Positions 1 through 9,905 of a DNA stretch of 60,000 nt are shown here, one piece after another. A model generated the notes under the pieces. It saw only the letters and a program-made list of their open reading frames with translations, had not been told where the DNA came from and searched no databases. A program made the translations under genes and the position numbers. The DNA lies in contig CM043969.1 of the NCBI GenBank assembly GCA_014529385.2, positions 35,849,446 through 35,909,445 on the forward strand, read 5' to 3'. The first letter of the stretch is position 1, and every line of letters starts with the position of its first letter. Source of the DNA: Adiantum capillus-veneris (taxonomy: Eukaryota > Streptophyta > Polypodiopsida > Polypodiales > Pteridaceae).

Positions 1-1
1 G

Positions 2-649
2 TCGTTTGGCAAGCAGTGAGACAGCACCTTCAACCTCATTCCAGTCGGTCTTTAGTCCTTGCTCAGCATCTTTATCTTCAAGAAGAAGCTCCAAATTTTC
101 TTGAAACTCTTTACCTGCAGCTTGTAAGAAAAGATCTGTCTTCTCTGCATCTAGTGTGGCCCTTTCTATCCTTGTGAGTTGTGCATAGCGCCGCTCAAAT
201 TCCCTAAGTAGCTCTGTTATTGATAGTCCTTGCTTTGGCTTGACTACCCATTCTAAGAATGTCCTTTTGGTCACTCTCTCAGAGTCCTCCATGAAATATT
301 CCTCCTTTAAAGCTACTTTGAGTTCTTCCCAATTTCTCCCATGCCCATCTTTAATTGCCCTAACATGCTCCCTAATTTCTGGAGCAACAACTAGCTCAAA
401 GCTTTGAATCATCTCACCTTCTAACACACGATGCAGCTCCATCTCCTTCACATACACGCATAAGTACTTGGTTACATCTTTGCCATTGAACTGATCCATT
501 CTGTTGACGACCGCTTGTATGGCCTTCGTTGCTGAAATCTCCCTTCTTTCTGTAGCATGTTGTTGTTGCATGAACATTGCAAATGCTTGAAACATTTGCA
601 TTGTTGCTGGGTCAAAATGCATACCCTGTTGCTCAACATGATCACCCAT
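2..649 (-). CDS. gag-like protein of element X1, partial (runs off window)
   Basis: This is an open frame of 216 codons reading leftward from the ATG at 649 to the window edge, with no stop. I read it by hand. It lies just downstream of a primer-binding site and a 2-kb LTR, the position of gag in an LTR retrotransposon. The N-terminus is Gln/Met-rich (MQMFQAFAMFMQQQ). A segment FNGKDVTKYL..YVKEMEL is followed by MIQSFELVVAPEIREHV and NWEEL, the pattern of plant gag-like capsid segments. The zinc knuckle, protease and pol would lie left of the window. The same N-terminus and a later piece (NEVE..VSLLAKR) recur in element T, and the central segment recurs in X2. The capsid role is inferred; the open frame is seen directly. 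Confidence 0.75.
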   Translation of the reverse strand, partial: MGDHVEQQGMHFDPATMQMFQAFAMFMQQQHATERREISATKAIQAVVNRMDQFNGKDVTKYLCVYVKEMELHRVLEGEMIQSFELVVAPEIREHVRAIKDGHGRNWEELKVALKEEYFMEDSERVTKRTFLEWVVKPKQGLSITELLREFERRYAQLTRIERATLDAEKTDLFLQAAGKEFQENLELLLEDKDAEQGLKTDWNEVEGAVSLLAKR

Positions 650-678
650 GGTTACCCACAAACTCTCACCCTAGCAGA

Positions 679-696
679 TTCACGTCGGGTTCACCA
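679..696 (-). other. candidate primer-binding site of X1
   Basis: On the minus strand, TGGTGAACCCGACGTGAA follows the LTR end after a 6-base spacer. It starts with TGG, the complement of a tRNA CCA end. The same motif is found at the same place in X2 and, with two changes, in T. I could not name the priming tRNA. Confidence 0.55.
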
Positions 697-905
697 AAAA
701 TATGTCGAGAAATTTGCGGTCTTGCCAGGAAAGCACCGGGCTTATGGCTGTGAGAGTTTGTGAGAGAACTCGACAAAAACTATATGAAGGAGTTAAACCA
801 TAGATGCCATGAAGACTAGGGTTTGGAAAGAAGTGCAATCAAAGAAGACTCTCCCTTTCTCTCTTGCACTCACACACACACAAAGAAAGAACGCAAAAGA
901 GAATG

Positions 906-1118
906 TCAAAACAATACGAAGATGAAAACATCAAGGCTATGGTCATATCGTATCATGGGTAATATGAAAGGGTTAATGGATGAGTTAATGGCATTCAATC
1001 TTGGCTGACCAAATAGGCTACGAATTGTTCTTTGGAATTGTAGTTTTGTGCTTACCATAATATATATATTTTGTCTAGTGATTGGGATTAATTGTGTGTA
1101 CAAATCCTCTTGGTTCAT
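906..1118 (-). CDS. small LTR ORF2 (70 aa), X1 copy
   Basis: A 70-codon ORF in the downstream part of the X LTR. Its ATG overlaps the stop of the preceding small ORF as ATGA. It is intact in all three LTR copies of the window with a few amino-acid changes. Over 55 aligned residues without gaps it matches ORF1 at about 22 positions, including K..FQ..I..LFG..RLN.I, LP.I.Y, and SxDV near the end. No known family is recognised. It would lie in the 5' leader of an LTR-driven transcript. Whether it is translated is unknown. Confidence 0.4.
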   Translation of the reverse strand: MNQEDLYTQLIPITRQNIYIMVSTKLQFQRTIRSLFGQPRLNAINSSINPFILPMIRYDHSLDVFIFVLF

Positions 1119-1333
1119 AGCAAGATAACTACGCTTACATCAAAAGAAAAATTATAGTCTATGAGAGGTAGTATGATGGGATCCGGCGATAGAAGTATTT
1201 CATTGAGCCTTTCAGGGCCAAAGAGAAACACTATACGTTGTTGAAAGTGTATTTTACGGCTAATCCATACGTTAATTCTAATAGATTGTACACAGTGAAA
1301 GCGATAGAAATGATCATCATGTGGGTTATTCAT
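1115..1333 (-). CDS. small LTR ORF1 (72 aa), X1 copy
   Basis: A 72-codon ORF starting MNNPHDD, placed just downstream of the possible LTR intron and overlapping the next ORF by four bases (ATGA). It is intact here and in the X2 3' LTR (20792-21010), but broken by a TGA in the X2 5' LTR. The residue pattern ending LPLIDYNFSFDV is shared with ORF2, so the pair looks like an old tandem duplication. Function unknown. I see no signal peptide, and no membrane segment beyond a hydrophobic tail. Confidence 0.4.
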   Translation of the reverse strand: MNNPHDDHFYRFHCVQSIRINVWISRKIHFQQRIVFLFGPERLNEILLSPDPIILPLIDYNFSFDVSVVILL

Positions 1334-1446
1334 CTAGGATAGTATGTGAGAAATGTAGACATGAGAGAAGTGAAGAGATGAGAAGTTTCCCTCCCAAGCC
1401 CTATTCTTGCCCGTAGGCAATAAGGATACTGCGGGGAGAGATGTAC

Positions 1447-1603
1447 CTGTAGAAAAGAGAACCTAGAGAGGATGAATTACTAAGAATGAGAGAGATAGGT
1501 TTGGTTAAGGAGATGAGATTAGATACATATATATATGTTGGATTAGAGATGAAAATGAAAACAACAAGAAATCAAGAAAACATCAATGTCGAACACATCT
1601 TAC
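1447..1603 (-). other. possible intron in the X1 LTR leader
   Basis: On the minus strand a donor CAA|GTAAGAT and an acceptor TTTTCTACAG bracket a pyrimidine-rich 157-base stretch downstream of the TATA box. The same pair brackets 166 bases in both X2 LTRs. This rests on splice-site match only, with no transcript evidence. Confidence 0.35.
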
Positions 1604-1876
1604 TTGAAACCCTTCGGCACCATTATTGATGGGAGAGAGAAGAAGAGTGGATAATTCCACTTTGATTGATACACCAAGTTCAAGACCTTCTTTGATTAGA
1701 GTTGATCTTCCAAGGTTAGCTTGTTGCAAGAATGGCTAGTCTCCCTCTAGGAGAAAGTGTAGGCTTGGGCTTATGTTAATGGCTAAGTACAATTAGGCAT
1801 TACTACTCACTCCCTCAAGAATTCCTCTCATCAATGGCTTGAATGCTTGAGTTCCTTCCAAGGAAGAAGAGGTCCC

Positions 1877-1885
1877 CTTTTATAG
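1877..1885 (-). promoter_or_regulatory. TATA box of X1 LTR
   Basis: CTATAAAAG on the minus strand followed by GGGGACC. It is conserved in all three X LTRs at the same distance from the LTR start. It predicts a start roughly 30 bases further left and a leader of about 1.1 kb within the LTR. Confidence 0.6.
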
Positions 1886-2708
1886 GTGAAGGGAACCCAC
1901 AAGGGTTTACACAGAAGAGAGGAGCCAGTGTGAACAGGAATTGGAAAAGTTGGAAATGAGCTGTCCCTGCATGATGTGGGCAGACTGGGGTCCAGTAGTT
2001 TAATCATATCTCCTCAACCGTAGCTCCAAATAAAAAAGTAAAAATATGGGCAGAAACTTCAGCTCATTGGCTACGATTTTCATTTTAAAATCATTCTCCA
2101 ATTCGGATTGTAACCTTGTGTAAAAAATTCATCAAAATAGGGTCCATTTATGGCAGCAAAAGTCTTCATGTGGTCTCCTTAGCCTTGACTTTCATTTAAT
2201 TCCCAAGGACACCTCATGCCATATGAAGCATGACATTTCTCCTTGACAAAGTTTTGTAACCATGCTTGCAATAATGCATTAAAATGAGTGTATCTTTGAA
2301 ATCATGCCACCTAGTGTCCCACTAGGATTTGATTCCATCCTAGTAGCTATTTAAAAAGAAATATAAGAAAAATATGAAAAATACATAGAATATATATATA
2401 TTGGAGTTTACCCTAGATATAGGATCTAGCTAGGGTGTGAGATGATAATGAAATAGTAGAAATAAAGAGTCAATGCTTTTTGCCCCAAGTTAAAGAGGCG
2501 GAGCTATTGACACTTTTCCCATAGTATTTTTTGATGGTAAAGTAAGATTACATTACCCTTGAGATAAATAATAAGATGAGATAGAAAGCTTATTTTTATA
2601 CTTACATATGCATATGTACATTATAGGAAATATAATTATGTATCTAAAAAGTTACAAGATAACTCTTGTAGCATGTGTTCCCACTATGTACATGTCACAG
2701 CACGACAA

Positions 2709-4373
2709 CGTCAACCAAATGAGGAGCCTCAACCTATTCCCCGAAGATCTACAAAACCAAGTAGACCTCCAGAAAGGTTTGTTCCTTCCTTCAACCATCT
2801 CTTGATCTCAGATTCTGGAGAGCCGGAATCATACGAAGAAGCTATGCAACATGAATCCAAAGAAGAATGGACGAAGAGCATGCAAGTGGAGATGGACTCA
2901 CTACATCGCAACCAAACATGGGAATTGGTTGAGTTTCCTAAAGGTAAGCGGGCACTTCAAAACAAATGGGTGTACAAGCTGAAGGAAGAAGAAGGTGGGA
3001 AGAAAAGGTACAAGTCTAGGCTCGTGGTAAAAGGTTTTTCTCAAAAGAAAGGTATTGACTTCAATGAAATATTTTCTCCTGTTGTAAAAATGAACTCAAT
3101 TAGGCTTGTCTTAAGCCTTGTGGCTGCTCATGATCTAAATCTAGAGCAAATGGATGTAAATACGGCATTCCCTCACAGTGACTTAGAGGAGGAAATCTAC
3201 ATGCTTCAACCAAAGGGGTATGAAGTAAAAGGTAAGGAGAAAATGGTTTGCAGATTAAAGAAGAGCTTGTATGGTTTAAAGCAAGCATCAAGACAATGGT
3301 ACTTGAAGTTTGATTGATGGATGTTGGATCATGGATTCAAAAGATCCAACTCGGATCACTGCGTCTACACGGAGAATTTGGGAGATGGGAAATTCATCAT
3401 CCTAATGTTGTATGTTGATGACATGTTGATTGCAAGTGCTAACATGCAGGACATCAAAGACCTAAAAGAGGAGCTGTCCAAATCTTTTTCAATGAAAGAT
3501 TTAGGTGCTGCAAAGAGGATACTTGGTATGAAAATATCAAGGGACAGGACGAAGAAGACAGTAAAGCTATCTCAAGAAGATTACATCAAGAAGGTACTAG
3601 AAAGGTTTGCAATGCAAAATGCAAAACCGGTTTCTACACCTTTGGCTAGTCATTTTAAACTAACGAAGGATATGTGTCCAAAGACACAAGAGGAGATAGC
3701 CTATATGTCTAAAGTTCCATATGCTGCAGCGGTAGGTTCTCTAATGTATGCTATGGTCTGGACAAGGCCAGACATTGCACATGCAGTGGGAGTTGTGAGT
3801 AGGTTCATGGACAACCCAGGTAAAGAGCATTGTCAAGCTATGAAGTGGATACTTAGGTATCTAAAAGGGACAACAACAAATGCTTTGTATTTTGGAGGAA
3901 CTGATATTTTTCTAGAAGGGTATGCTGATGCAGATATGGCAGGTGACAAAGATACTCGAAGGAGCACTACTGGCTATGTGTTCACGGTTGGAGGCACAGC
4001 AGTACGCTGGGCTTCAAAGCTGCAGAAAGTGGTTTCACTTTCTACCACGGAAGCAGAGTATGTAGCAATGACGGAGGCAAGCAAAGAAATTCTGTGGCTT
4101 CACAGATTCTTAGAAGAGCATGGATTCAAACAAGACAATTGTGTCTTGTACAGTGATAGCCAAAGCGCTATCCATCTTGCGAAGAACTCAGCCTTTCATT
4201 CAAGGAAAAAGCACATTGAGGTGAGATATCACTTCATACGCACTCTTTTGGAAGAGGGACAACTAAAGCTAGGAAAGGTGCATACAAGTGAAAATCCTGG
4301 AGACATGTTTACAAAGGTGGTCAACAAGGAGAAGTTGAGCTTTTGCTCATCTTCAATCGGCATTCAAGGATAA
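2709..4373 (+). pseudogene. Ty1/copia polyprotein, reverse transcriptase and RNase H part
   Basis: One frame carries the linker after integrase, the full copia reverse transcriptase and the RNase H domain. RT starts near WTKSMQVEMDSL and has NKWVYKLK, VKGF and the catalytic YVDDML (about 3408-3425). RNase H has GYADADMAGD and STTEAEYVAM, and the end has the usual ENPGDMFTK motif. A single in-frame TGA (3315-3317) splits the frame after KFD, so it is listed as broken; otherwise it is well preserved and probably young. Gag, protease and integrase are missing because the X1 LTR cuts in at 2707. Confidence 0.92.
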
Positions 4374-4416
4374 GAAGCCAGAATGGAAAGCAGTCACAAG
4401 TTTGGTTTGGAGATCA

Positions 4417-4433
4417 GTCTCCAAGTGGGAGAT
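4417..4433 (+). other. polypurine tract of copia element
   Basis: Purine-rich AAGTGGGAGAT directly before the LTR start TGTTAAG. This is the standard copia plus-strand primer site. Confidence 0.7.
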
Positions 4434-4649
4434 TGTTAAGTATGGAGCCTGATTTACCCTTGTAATTTTCTGTGGTAAAAGCGCACATTTGTAAGGCCCC
4501 CATTATGAGGAGAAGCCATCGTGCGTGAAGGAAAATCACTCACCGGAAACCAAAATTTTCACGGACAAGAATCAGGGGCAACTTTAAAGGCCGGAATATT
4601 CTTTTTCGCCGGAATATTATGGCCGGACGGCGGCCGGAAAGTGATCGGA

Positions 4650-4730
4650 AAACAACCGATCGGTTGGCCGGTGGCCGGTAGTCAATGGCCGGTGGCCGGT
4701 GGTCGGAAGTCAATGGCCGGTGGCCGAATT
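4650..4730 (+). repeat. GGCCGGTGGCCGG minisatellite in copia U3
   Basis: Repeated TGGCCGGTGGCCGG blocks separated by AGTCAA or GGTCGGAAGTCAA. They lie upstream of the TATA box, the usual place for LTR enhancer repeats. A second pair, GGGCGGC(C/T)ACACATGG, lies at about 4753 and 4807. Confidence 0.65.
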
Positions 4731-4855
4731 CAAAAGCGGACTTGTCTTCTCAAGGGCGGCCACACATGGGCGGATTGGAGGGTCCGATTTGGACTTATTC
4801 ACACAAGGGCGGCTACACATGGCTGTCTCTCATAAGAGAGGGCAGCCCTTTTGGC

Positions 4856-4864
4856 CTATAAAAG
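4856..4864 (+). promoter_or_regulatory. TATA box of copia LTR
   Basis: CTATAAAAG followed by GAGGGC within the LTR. This is the likely core promoter of the copia element on the plus strand. Confidence 0.65.
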
Positions 4865-5163
4865 GAGGGCATTCTACACACATTTCATAGTGTGAAGTTG
4901 ATGCAACAAGGTGAGTGTGAGGTGGTGAGAGTGAAGCAAGGCGGGAGCTCCATTAAGGGTATAATCCCTTTGTAAACTACTTCTTGTTTTGAAGTACTAA
5001 AGCCATTGAGTGGCTGCTTTCCCGTGGACGTAGCCCACATTGGGTGAACCACGTATATCGTGTGTACTCTCTCTCTCTCTCTACTCTATAATCTCGTGTA
5101 TATAAATCTGTCTCTCTCCAGTAAGTAATCTACTCAATTATCTATTTAGCTACGTCTTATTTC

Positions 5164-5496
5164 CTAACACTCCCATGCTTCCTTTGGAGATTGATCCTTC
5201 TTCACATGTGGTATAAAGAAGTCACTAATGCATAGTGAAATCCAATGCATCACTTTCCTTGAATTCTCGATCCACTTCTTGTAAGCTTCTACTCCTGCTT
5301 GCCATGTTTTATGTGCTTCAACATTCTCTCTATTTGGTTCCAAAACAACCTCGGGAAACTCTTGTTCACCTGTAATATAATCCCATAAACCTTTGCCCAT
5401 GATAAAGTTCTCCATCCTTTAAGACCATATGCTGTAGTTCTCTCTGGTCAGCTTCTCTCCAACAATCTGTGTGACTTGAGTTGAACTTTCTGCCAT
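5164..5496 (-). pseudogene. gag N-terminus of element S, interrupted
   Basis: From the ATG at 5496 (MAESSTQVTQI) the frame reads a plant copia-type gag: LTRENYSIWS, then a stop codon, then RMENFIMGKGLWDYITG and a helical region up to KEAWEC. The in-frame TAA lies where a Leu codon (TTA) is usual. The frame then runs into the copia LTR at 5169, so the rest of gag is separated or lost. Start chosen because it is the first ATG after the leader and gives the standard gag opening. The product would coat retrotransposon RNA; here it is dead. Confidence 0.75.
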
Positions 5497-6383
5497 CTTC
5501 ACTCTCTCGATTTCTTTCAAAGGATTTTGATAAAATTTTGGCAGAGTTTCGTTTGTATTTGGACAATATCTCAAGTGACAATCTCAACCAAAGTGCTCAT
5601 AAACACTGACAGAAAATCTCTCACTACCAAGGGAAAATCCACTGACTCACTTTGCCATAAACTGACTCAGTACTATGCATAAATACTCTAAAACAATGTC
5701 CACATGGACCTGTATGCAAATGCAATCCATACGCTGTCCTGTACCACATATCCGTACATCCACCTTCTTCCCATAGTCGTAAACGACATATGAGGTCTTT
5801 CGCGGGGCTAGTGGGGGGTTCGCTCCAGTACCTAATCCACCTTGCCAAGGTACCAAAGCTCCCAAGGCAAGGCTTCAAAAAACCTCACTCGACCCTCACA
5901 AGGGCTGCAGTTTTCCAAAATACATTGACCACATATCCATACATAACCACAAAGTACTCAATCTAACAATATGAACGCCTCAACTTCTTTCCACAACCTT
6001 TCTTACATAGGCGGCTATCCATAACGGACCCACAACAACCAAACATAATCTTCGATAACACAATATCATGATGTAAAAGCTCTATGTCGCTCTCCAAAAC
6101 CTGTGTAAATGCTGAATTCTTCACCTGTAACATGTAAATCTATTGCCGAGTGCAAAACTGGACATCTCCTATGCTTGTGTGAGCTGGCTGTTTGCTACAA
6201 AAAATTGTAGATTTTGGAAAATCTGAGTATGCCAATGCGTCCAGAACACCCAAAAACATAAAGATAGACTCCTGGATCACTGTATTCCGAGTTCGGGTGA
6301 GGGAGTTATGACCAAAAAACCTCTCTTTTTTGCTGTTTTCCAGAGCTGCGGAAACCTGTGTATTGACTGTAGCACCTCAAACT
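5497..6383 (-). other. untranslated leader of element S
   Basis: Sequence between the PBS and gag. No coding pattern is seen. Part of it (about 5800-5990) resembles the leader of U-A at 34440-34530 (shared CCTAATCCACC and GGCTTCA..AAA blocks), which hints at recombination or a shared packaging region. Confidence 0.4.
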
Positions 6384-6397
6384 GAGCTCTGATACCA
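6384..6397 (-). other. primer-binding site of element S (initiator tRNA-Met)
   Basis: The minus strand reads TGGTATCAGAGCTC, the standard complement of plant initiator tRNA-Met used by copia elements. It sits three bases inside the LTR end (TG..at 6401). Confidence 0.8.
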
Positions 6398-6400
6398 CTT

Positions 6401-6635
6401 TGTAGAGTGCGCAGGTGATGGAGAAGTTAGGAAAGAAGACTACACACACACACACACCAACACACATCGAGACACACACACACAATCGTTACCCTGCAGC
6501 AGCCATTCAACGTGCTGCTCTTCTCTTCTTCTCTTTCTGAACTATTATCCAAAGTATATTTACAACATAGTATAGTCAGTGTCTAGCCGCCCATAGCACA
6601 ATGGGAATATTCTTTAACATCATATTCTTTAACAG
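6401..6635 (-). repeat. 5' LTR of element S, truncated
   Basis: Starts TGTAGAG at the PBS side and includes a (CA)n run at about 6441-6485. It stops where LINE sequence begins near 6636, next to a short duplication of ATTCTTTAACA. The outer end is not found. Confidence 0.55.
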
Positions 6636-7836
6636 GGAGGTAGTTGCTCGCCCGGTAGACCAAGGAGGGCTCAACATTTTTAACCCTGTATCCCATGCTG
6701 AGGTCCTTTGTGCCAAATTTACGATCTCATTGGCTAAACAGAACCAAGCTTGGGCTATCATGACCAAGGAAATGCTTGATGCAGTAAAACTGGGATCGAA
6801 AGGGAGAAAGTGGAAGGGGGTTATGATGCATGACAAACTTCTCGCCCCGAAGTGGTCTTATCTTAGATCTGGTGGAATCTCAGGGGATCTAATGAGGAAG
6901 TACAAAAGAGCAGCTGAGGTTTTGGAATGGGGGGAAGCAACCAGATACTTTAAGAACTCCATTTTGCATTGGTTCCCTTGGCTTTCTAGAATATTGGGGC
7001 CATTGCAAATCCCCTTTTGGATAGAAATGGCTAGAAAGGTGAATAATAAGGGGCTCACTCGACTAGAGCAATTCTGGGATGGCAACAGGAAGTGCTGTAA
7101 AACTGTTGACTCTTTAGCCATCCAATTTCAACTGAATGGCTTTGAGATATTACTAGTCTACAGGGTGATGAAATAGCTTGAGAAGTGGTGATGCCAATTT
7201 GTGAATCCAACTTTGAGTGGGACGCTTGGAGATGGCCCGGGAGTAGCCTCTTTTGGAAACCACATTCTAAAGGCATTTACCATGCATTAATGCATGAGGC
7301 TAAATGGTGTAGCCCCCTCAAAAAATTATGGAAGAGGCACTGGAAGGAAGAACAGTGGGAGGGAGTCATGGAGAACATCTGGAAGACAAGGTGGCCTCAG
7401 TATATGAAGATATTTTTGTGGAAAGTGATGTGGAGTGCTATCCCGACGGGCGTAAAGATACAAGAAAGAGGAATCATGTCCGATCCGTGCTCATGGTGCA
7501 AAATAGATAGTGAAGACCTAGCCCACCTTTTCATGGGATGCCAGGCAATCAGTGGCATGGCTGGGAAAATATGAAATTGGGTTCAAAGGACATGGCAAAT
7601 TAAGTTCTTCAAGACTGATTTGTTCTTTGGTAGTAAACAGGTTGGGAAATCCTGCTCTGCTTGTTTGCACTCAAATAATTAGGTACTACTTCTTTCACCA
7701 TATTTGGCAAGCAAGGAACCGGTGGGTGTTTGAGGGGGATCTGAGTGTGGCGAGATTTTGTGAAATCATACAAGAGAGCAGAGTGACGATCCACAGGATC
7801 GGAGGCAAAACAAGCCTCAGAGGACTGGTCTAGAAC
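6636..7836 (+). pseudogene. LINE ORF2 C-terminal fragment (zinc-binding RT tail)
   Basis: Three frames in succession give the end of a plant L1-type ORF2. The first has the post-RT segment (QGGLNIFNPVSHAEVLCAKF). The second has the zf-RVT region: W..RWPQYMKIFLWKV, then the Cys/His motif CSWC..DLAHLFMGC. The third has HIWQARNRWVFEGD. Frame changes near 7176 and 7560 and the missing 5' two thirds show a dead 5'-truncated insertion. Reverse transcriptase and endonuclease domains are absent. Confidence 0.85.
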
Positions 7837-7906
7837 AATACATATCATGATGGCATCTTGTAATAAGTAAATCCTAGGAGTAGTTGTGGTTTCTGTGGCA
7901 AGCAAA

Positions 7907-8104
7907 AAACTTGTAATCCTTTGACTCTCAAGGCTCGGTCTGGGCTCGAGGTTGGTGTATATTTCTGATGCTCTTAATACTAGCCACTCACAATTGTTTT
8001 GCAGAAAACTTGTAATCCTTTGACTCTCAAGGCTCGGTCTGAGCTCGAGGTTGGTGTATATTTCTGATGCTCTTAATACTAGCCACTCACAATTGTTTTG
8101 CAAA
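7907..8104 (+). repeat. 99-bp tandem duplication in LINE 3' UTR
   Basis: Two nearly identical copies (7907-8005 and 8006-8104), each starting at AAACTTGTAATCC and ending at AATTGTTTTGCA, directly before the poly(A). LINE 3' ends often carry such tail repeats. Confidence 0.85.
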
Positions 8105-8119
8105 AAAAAAAAAAAAAAA
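8102..8119 (+). other. poly(A) tail of LINE
   Basis: Run of 18 A residues ending the LINE. The next base starts the Z1 sequence (CTTGCAACTATACC), which elsewhere follows CAACTTTTT, so the LINE tail abuts Z at a T-rich site. Confidence 0.85.
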
Positions 8120-9198
8120 CTTGCAACTATACCACTCTAAACTTCATGTTTGTGAGGTTTATATTTCTAGGGGATAAAACTTCATAATTCTCAACATGTT
8201 TTGATGCTTCTAGAAAGAACTAAGTGTTAAAATTGAAAGTTATGATGAACTTACATGAATTGCATAATCCTGTGTTTTGGCCAAAATTAGCACTTTTATG
8301 ATTTTTTAAATGTCTTTCTTGATATCCAAATGCAATTTTGATCGTGTAAGTGGCATGCATATCATAAATCTAATCTTCCTTGAGTTTTGGGGGACCTAAT
8401 ACGCTATATAGCATAGTATATGATGATGGCTGAGTTTTTTTACTGCTAAACAATACGATACATTTTAGTGTAGCAAGTATAACTTTCTCAATATTGCTAG
8501 TTTCTTAAGCCAATTGTGTGTATTTTGTAGGTAGTAACCATATCTAATCATAAACTACAAATTTCACTAGATATTAAGTAGTTTCTATGGGATTCTAGAG
8601 GTCATAGTCCTAAAACCTGTTTTGTCATGTTTGTTGTATTTAGCACTTCATCATTGTCCCCGAGGTTCCACTTAGTAAGAGATCCGTTATTCTTTTGACA
8701 TGCTCCATGGATCTTTTTGAATCTAGAGGCCCAAAGGGAACTAAGAAAACATGTATATAGTGTTAGTATTGAGCGTGACTATAGAATCTTTGATGATAAT
8801 GTGTAGAATGGCAAAAATGCAACTTTTTGGTACCTACTTTTTTGTCCCAAAAGAAATTAGTGAGGCAAAAGAAACCATATATTTTGATCACCAACCCTTG
8901 AAGTTAATGGGGCATTTTATCTCATGTCCTACAAAAATCTCCACTCTTTTTTATATGCAATTAGCCATAAGAAATGGTTGTTTTGGGCAGAATGCACTAA
9001 TCCATCATCTTTGGAGGTTTTTTGTGACCAAGAGATGAGAAATTTTACAAGTTTCTTATTTTTTTCATGTATAGAAGTCCTTGAACTATAAGCTCATAAG
9101 AGAATTTTTCAAAATGAGTGGATCTATTATGGTTTTGAAATATTTTTCCAAAACCTTGAAAGGACACTTTTATGTCCTGTTAGGTTACCAGACTTGTG
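8120..9198 (+). mobile_element. TIR transposon family Z, copy Z1 (5' truncated)
   Basis: Matches Z2 (48300-48652, same strand) and Z3 (58786-59870, opposite strand) over about 1 kb. The right end reads GGACACTTTTATGTCCTGTTAGGTTACCA, the reverse complement of the Z3 terminus, then decays. It lacks the left terminus present in Z2. It contains one 95-codon frame (8751-9038) that is also open in Z3. No transposase motif could be recognised, so it may be non-autonomous or a badly decayed copy. Confidence 0.65.
8751..9038 (+). CDS. conserved open frame in transposon Z1 (95 aa), unknown
   Basis: The same frame is open in Z3 at 58946-59236 (96 aa) with matching ends: SVTIESLMI near the start, PLKL..FIS..TKI in the middle, and LWR..VTKR at the C-terminus. 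An open frame in two diverged copies is suggestive but could be chance. I recognise no domain and no DDE signature. Confidence 0.25.
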   Translation: MYIVLVLSVTIESLMIMCRMAKMQLFGTYFFVPKEISEAKETIYFDHQPLKLMGHFISCPTKISTLFYMQLAIRNGCFGQNALIHHLWRFFVTKR

Positions 9199-9905
9199 CT
9201 ATACAACCTCTCACATTTGGCGTAACAATTCATAGTGATCCACCTTGAGGAAAGGATGACTCGGTTCTCACACATGCTATCACGTATCTTGTTAATAGCA
9301 ATGCTATCATTGCCATTGAAAGTGACTTTGCTCAAAATGGTGTCTCTATTTTTGGTGCTAAGGAGTATTGTGCCTATGTCAACAATGTTCGATAGTTCTT
9401 ATTACTATTTGTAAGAGCCTGGTGCCGCCAAGTGCATGGAGGGGCTCAAAGCACTACAAAGACTATGAAACACTCTCCTACCAAGCACTTACAACACATA
9501 TAGCAATAGCCTCTTGTGTTACATGTGCTGGGAAGAAATGTAGAAAGCCCAACTTTTGTAGTACATAAAGTCAAGTTCCCTTTTTTTATCATCATTGAGC
9601 TTAACTAAAATGACCACTTTATTAGCATGTCTTATCTTCTGTAGGATTGTAAGGTTGTTGCAATAGTGTTTGTGTGATCTAAGTAATGACTTGCAACAAT
9701 GTATGACAATAGAGAAGCGTTTTCTCTTAAAATTGTCTAATGTAATGAGTCAAGGTTCTTTGAGGTTGGGTGTACTTTTCCATGAGAATATGACTATCAA
9801 GCCCCCACTCATTTAAAATCATACTCTGGAAATGTTAAACAAAACGCATCGTCCTTTGAGTTCTTATATCATAAATGCCAAGGAAAAAAATCAAGCTATT
9901 GTTAA
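9199..9905 (+). repeat. duplicated block W1, unclassified
   Basis: Matches W2 (10295-11025) at an offset of about 1.1 kb. Near its start one frame gives similar residues in both copies (QPLTF, ITYLVNS.AII, DF.QNGVS.FGAKEYCAYV.N), with a stop at the same place, so it may descend from a coding exon. The rest is non-coding AT-rich sequence. No transposon end is identified. Confidence 0.5.

Larger units (their letters stand above)
703..2707 (-). repeat. 5' LTR of element X1 (about 2.0 kb)
   Basis: On the minus strand the repeat begins TGTCGTGCTGTGACA (right end) and ends TTTCTCGACA (left end), giving a TGTCG/CGACA terminal inverted pair. Two more copies of the same length bound X2 at 14938-16935 and 19406-21408. 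Internal landmarks match in all three: a TATA box, a possible intron, two small overlapping ORFs and a CT-rich end. It interrupts the copia polyprotein at 2707/2708. The outer left LTR lies outside the window, so the target duplication cannot be checked. Confidence 0.85.
4434..5169 (+). repeat. 3' LTR of copia element (736 bp)
   Basis: Begins TGTTAAG after a polypurine tract and ends CCTAACA, giving TGTTA/TAACA inverted ends. It holds a GC-rich enhancer-like block and a TATA box. It ends inside the gag frame of element S, so the copia element inserted into S. The 5' LTR is missing, removed or displaced by X1. Confidence 0.85.

Noticed and set aside
7609-8103. 164-residue minus-strand open frame over the LINE tail
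   Set aside because: It is the reverse of the LINE 3' end and its 99-bp duplication (the protein repeats itself). No family match; treated as a chance frame.
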